8,295 nucleotides of DNA from Candidatus Levyibacteriota bacterium (lineage in GTDB: Bacteria; Patescibacteriota; Microgenomatia; Levybacterales; UBA12049), in contig PRDT01000005.1 in NCBI GenBank assembly GCA_003173995.1, positions 1-8,295 of the forward strand. Reading direction: 5' to 3'. A program made the position numbers and the translations under genes. A model generated the notes under the pieces. The model searched no databases and had not been told where the DNA came from. It saw only the letters and a program-made list of their open reading frames with translations. Positions 8,201 through 8,295 of this stretch are shown one piece after another; the stretch's first letter is position 1; each line of letters starts with the position of its first letter.

Positions 8201-8295
8201 ACAACAAATTGTGCATTTCCCAAAAGGCTCATGGTAGTTAAATTTCCAATGCCTAGCGTACCAAATTCATTCAATCGCATACGTTCATAGTTATT
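1984..8295 (-). CDS. Giant mosaic surface/fibre protein with LamG and phage tail-fibre-like domains (5' end outside window)
   Basis: The frame is open from the right edge to a TAG stop at 1984-1986, giving 2,103 residues. Five codons (NNYER) precede the first Met, and no signal peptide follows it, so the true start lies beyond the window. Composition is rich in Gly, Ser, Thr, Asn and Ala, with few charges and no transmembrane segment. Visible parts, counted from the Met at 8280, are tail-fibre-like NLGS..W..LYV (70-87), a phage-like YDTSKDSDGG region (221-587 and 801-930), LamG (588-800), VGIGTTAP (1017), YYDLDNTSYFLDP (1051), RIGIATQTP (1253), a shufflon-like GWFR...GWY segment, a DYAE...GRVPV domain (1418-1608), ISPL/ASGSA modules and a C-terminal cap. 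Established knowledge: such modules occur in phage fibres and large CPR surface proteins. Inference: an exported adhesin or fibre, perhaps for host-cell or glycan attachment. No LPXTG or other C-terminal anchor is seen, so any anchor would be N-terminal. Coding status is near certain; function is only inferred. Confidence 0.93.
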   Translation of the reverse strand, partial: NNYERMRLNEFGTLGIGNLTTMSLLGNAQFVVDQRAINGQGDIFTASASGATKFTIAYDGTIKNALIPNQNDTYNLGSDPTSGGKEWDTLYVRQIIGPSGAFALANYWQQNAGVVAPAVITNDLAIGGVASSSATFHVIGSGIDSGDTSIISASTTSTVASISATALTSGKLLSLVTSNPQVNNNSGALTSTGSLINVSSANHTYMNLTNRDLTIGGHKNLTSISNVNKVFIYDTSKDSDGGRWTADERALSSSWYNETRVNPSGCIIGTNTRCGDQAFPRKAILVVSDTALYIFDAKDNSMWMEFDKGSGATENMIGPTTNAAGSSVTALNGQIYFSSGGVGGTAGGFYIIDFTKDIATRINDVGYFQSTSTIVNRNTTNTYNRILGVGLSLPSTRAIDASVAIINGQTYIAVATRAGASTGGVALINESLLQLVTYMGPSNDLVNNVSLTSTGDLYATVCQTSGNPCPSYLLKVKHSVQSITTFGNNTLFDQVYGYVSATAFGAATTDNNTLANINFVNGPAATTSANLSIPSANGMYVTQGTSTSDGVSNTVYLAEGGSGGSLAVLQENVASPAAGVIKYYNKSFITEDLVGDVRGFWPLNEASGTVADASVKSEPALTANGTITYGVSGVRGTATTFNGTTGYFSCTDATCGGAGKLDPTGKNLSIGAWIKTSASTTQGIIAKFNSGVAGNYFMEVETNGTVQYGINGLSPNIFSTRAVNDGNWHYVVGTYDGTNMRLFIDGQLDGISARNGNMSTSTAFFTIGAVEVSNAASRFFNGTIDEPFVTATGMTAAEVTHNYQVGYRALQNHTSKTIRGMTIAADASQKLNGDSSNIAAVGANLRNGQIYVGTTAGGISAIGMDSDTITDLYINSMSTVDDINATWGTNMNNVKTIAVGQSYGNGDLLTFGGNNSGNGGAWMESQDTSLKDFFASSYNPFGATLNQSNLNVDTMFRVTNQLSTRLDDMAYLATSSASIDLFQVDNQGFLLSRALTGSTTGVQFQDTLGSTVFDIDTINDRVGIGTTAPQGLLDVATAGTTQFKVLSTGQVQARSYYDLDNTSYFLDPAASTTSLQTAGAVFINPVLGSGVDMLDVWNQANSATYNEDARFLVTNNLAGTNWSRLTIGQNTTNNMFIEAANQANTKGNILLQPFGGNVGVGGNTGPTAFLAVGANLTGGAISSVFKTNAGSLGTTGGNEIGPMASFTFTNSNVGSLGIRGYREASGSDWQTAGVKLSYDVDSSEAVNNAYITLEHNGRIGIATQTPAYRLEVNGDTYTNGGWFRVAGSNGIYWETYGVGWYAQDGTWNRTYNNSSIYAGSGTIATDGKMSIQLGGAVYAAFTINSCGGSGLNLERNGCNSFEYEQSGTGNYLAMYGGTDDCWNGCGQGATWVQSVRANVGVKRYNINPRGGTVSFDGGCCVTDYAEVYHSNQTIRPGEIVVTSNDRYLDNGTVLELDHMDASGSAITKATHTNNWKLVERATTPYANNLIGIGSTHPAITIEQDTILASMTQTVDASGSSAPPIAMNGRVPVFVSTINGPIHVGDGITSSIVSGYGMKSTKPGYIIGKAMQEFDPANGNTGDGELTPCPAGTPDGVICGEVYVFVNNTWYDPDVMIADTSGYDLFNTASPSADFSVPQYYTLNDALGNPVSRMGAFLELAVANLRAGAVNAQQVVTNSLAISTSNITIAGQSLRDYILAVVASANNGTGIVVSPLATDQIKTNLISPNASNSAIAIDLSNSRVDIKKDASGSAVASIDNQGNATFSGTLNSQNLAVNGDATVSGTLHADKIEANSIVGLQAAVGTLSAQNITNVTNIYFASPSGTQNGNGNTNGSLAAGNPGGDLLNGYANIASFSSYFSYVPSLKANTAMFEQGLTSLGPTSLSDTSVTGTLSIGSQMMIASNSINVIGGDLQIQPLRQGGIAFAGGVIRIDSDGNLTVNGNAIFNGALAANIISPLGNSSDLTFQLGQNATGSAIATSQFNVNNASGSAVFAINQLGDLVASGAATISKLNFNLVQPALAVSNTELIATGSAGTAAIANYQSEVTIDNPAVTDKSLIYITPVGNDSGQSPYLRRQVTGHSFTVGIPSATTAPTYFNWLIVN
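2257..2436 (-). repeat. ISPL/ASGSA protein module, copy 2
   Basis: Residues 1949-2008 read IISPLGNSSDLTFQLG, SQFNVNNASGSAVFAI, NQLGDLVASGAATISKLN. This copy is longer than copy 1 by about eight residues in the stretch before ASGSAV. Between the copies lie short beta units (TVSGTL, SVTGTL, GNLTVNGNAIFNGAL) and a flexible Gly/Asn linker at about 1819-1840. Confidence 0.65.
2971..3126 (-). repeat. ISPL/ASGSA protein module, copy 1
   Basis: Residues 1719-1770 read LISPNASNSAIAIDLS, then DASGSAVASIDNQGNATFSGTLN and SQNL. The same framework returns at 1949-2008: ISP, a short hydrophobic strand, (D/N)ASGSAV, a Gly turn, and SG.....LN. The repeat is at protein level; DNA identity is weak. The units probably form beta segments of the fibre shaft. 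Confidence 0.65.
3457..4029 (-). other. DYAE...GRVPV domain resembling phage intramolecular chaperone/peptidase domains
   Basis: Residues 1418-1608 show DYAEVY (1418-1423), RPGEIVV, LIGIGSTHP, MNGRVPVFVST (1521-1531), NGPIHVGDGITSS (1533-1545), GYGMKST, GYIIGKAMQEF and GEVYVFVNNTWY. The order D.AE, GD/EVV, IGV.S..P, GRVPV.V, GPI..GD, G.A.K, IG.A recalls the Peptidase_G2-type C-terminal domain of phage proteins and its copies in CPR surface proteins. A catalytic residue cannot be assigned by eye. About 490 residues follow, so it is internal rather than terminal. It may be structural. Confidence 0.65.
4321..4473 (-). other. Shufflon/tail-tip-like segment
   Basis: Residues 1270-1320 read GGWFRV, NGIYWETYGVGWY, DGTWNRTYNN and SIYAG. 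This aromatic pattern is recalled from the variable ends of PilV shufflon proteins and phage fibre tips (GGWFR...YGGGWYM.D.TWIR.YN). Those tips contact receptors, so a receptor-binding role is plausible. No recombination sites or inverted segments are visible, so variation by inversion is not supported here. Confidence 0.6.
4470..5310 (-). other. Tail-fibre-like motif region
   Basis: Residues 990-1270 contain the short motifs that mark phage tail-fibre and related bacterial fibre proteins: DRVGIGTTAPQGLLDV (1015-1030), YYDLDNTSYFLDP (1051-1063), GNVGVGGNTGPTAFLAV, and NGRIGIATQTPAYRLEVNG (1251-1269). Each GIG..(T/P) motif typically marks one unit of a beta-structured, often trimeric, shaft. 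No enzymatic residues are evident. Confidence 0.75.
5491..5880 (-). other. Phage-like region, second part after the LamG domain
   Basis: Residues 801-930 resume the pattern of the region before LamG: GYRALQNHTSKTIRGM, SNIAAVGANLRNGQIYVGTTAGG and VKTIAVGQSYGNGDLLTFGG. These look like beta strands ending in Gly turns, as in propeller blades. The same order (a VGT.G strand after a break) is recalled from the marine-phage homologues. It is read here as the closing part of a domain into which LamG is inserted; this is inference. Confidence 0.45.
5881..6519 (-). other. LamG / concanavalin-A-like lectin domain
   Basis: Residues 588-800 carry a classic LamG (LamG_3-like) order: GFWPLNEASGTVADAS at the start, then ATTFNGTTGYFSC, LSIGAWIKTS, GIIAKFNSG, YFMEVETNGTVQYGI, NDGNWHYVVGTYDGTNMRLF, IDGQLDG, FFTIGAV and FNGTIDEPFV. 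Length, about 200 residues, fits the family. Such jelly-roll domains commonly bind glycans or serve as structural adhesion modules. A local Cys pair (C645, C650) probably closes a loop. Strong pattern match; the ligand is unknown. Confidence 0.88.
6520..7620 (-). other. Phage-like YDTSKDSDGG region, first part (possible beta-propeller)
   Basis: This covers residues 221-587 of the giant protein. Ordered motifs are VFIYDTSKDSDGGRW (225-239), SSSWYNE, QAFP, ILVVSDTALYIFDA and MWMEF, then ALNGQIYF, GGFYIIDF, VNRN and a TYIAVATRAG strand with Gly-rich turns. From memory, proteins of marine phages (cyanophage and pelagiphage type) carry the same order of motifs: YDTSKDSDGGAW, SWYNE, FP, IYD, MWM.F. 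The recurring strand-turn pattern (NGQIYF, NGQTYIAVA, GDLYATV) suggests a propeller-like beta fold. Substrate or partner is unknown. The phage resemblance is recalled, not searched. Confidence 0.6.

Noticed and set aside
1984..8295. Structural gene of an integrated phage
   Set aside because: The tail-fibre motifs alone would allow this, but the neighbour is a cellular glycan enzyme, no phage head, tail or lysis gene is present, and the C-terminal cap resembles CPR surface proteins. It is not fully excluded, because the upstream region is not visible.
1..8295. CRISPR array, tRNA, rRNA or insertion sequence
   Set aside because: The window is almost entirely covered by two coding frames. No regularly spaced direct repeats, tRNA-like cloverleaf or transposase was seen.

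Overview
The window holds parts of two large genes, both on the minus strand, with only 57 bases between them. Transcription runs from the right edge to the left. The first gene (8295 to 1984) is open at the right edge and encodes at least 2,103 residues of a repetitive, Gly/Ser/Thr/Asn-rich, apparently exported surface or fibre protein. The second gene (1926 to 1) has a clear start but runs off the left edge. It encodes at least 642 residues of a polytopic membrane protein of the O-antigen ligase / Wzy polymerase type with a C-terminal TPR domain. No RNA gene, CRISPR array, insertion sequence or other gene is visible.

The organism is most likely a member of the Patescibacteria (CPR), perhaps of the Microgenomates group. 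This rests on recalled family resemblance, since no search was possible. Proteins that mix tail-fibre-like GIGT..P motifs, a DYAE...GRVPV...GPI..GD domain, ISPL/ASGSA modules and a C-terminus ending in FNWxIVN are typical of those genomes. So are O-antigen-ligase-like proteins with a G.G.GNF motif and TPR tail. Base composition is moderately AT-rich by eye. Both frames stay open for more than 2,700 codons under the standard code.

The giant protein reads as a mosaic. Residue numbers below count from the Met codon at 8278-8280, which is probably not the true start. The order is: tail-fibre-like start (1-110); a region resembling a marine-phage YDTSKDSDGG protein (221-587); a LamG lectin-like domain (588-800); continuation of the phage-like region (801-930); tail-fibre motifs (990-1270); a shufflon-like segment (1270-1320); a Cys-rich stretch (1341-1415); a DYAE/GRVPV domain resembling phage chaperone/peptidase domains (1418-1608); a long beta-repeat region with two ISPL...ASGSA modules (1700-2008); and a conserved-looking C-terminal cap (2022-2098).

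The two genes may act together at the cell surface: one builds a large adhesin or fibre, the other polymerises or transfers a glycan. The link is inferred only from adjacency and shared orientation. A promoter-like element in the gap suggests the second gene can also be transcribed separately. I see no complete new system. The most unusual items are the composite architecture of the giant protein, its strict pairing of cysteines, and the LamG domain nested in a phage-like domain.
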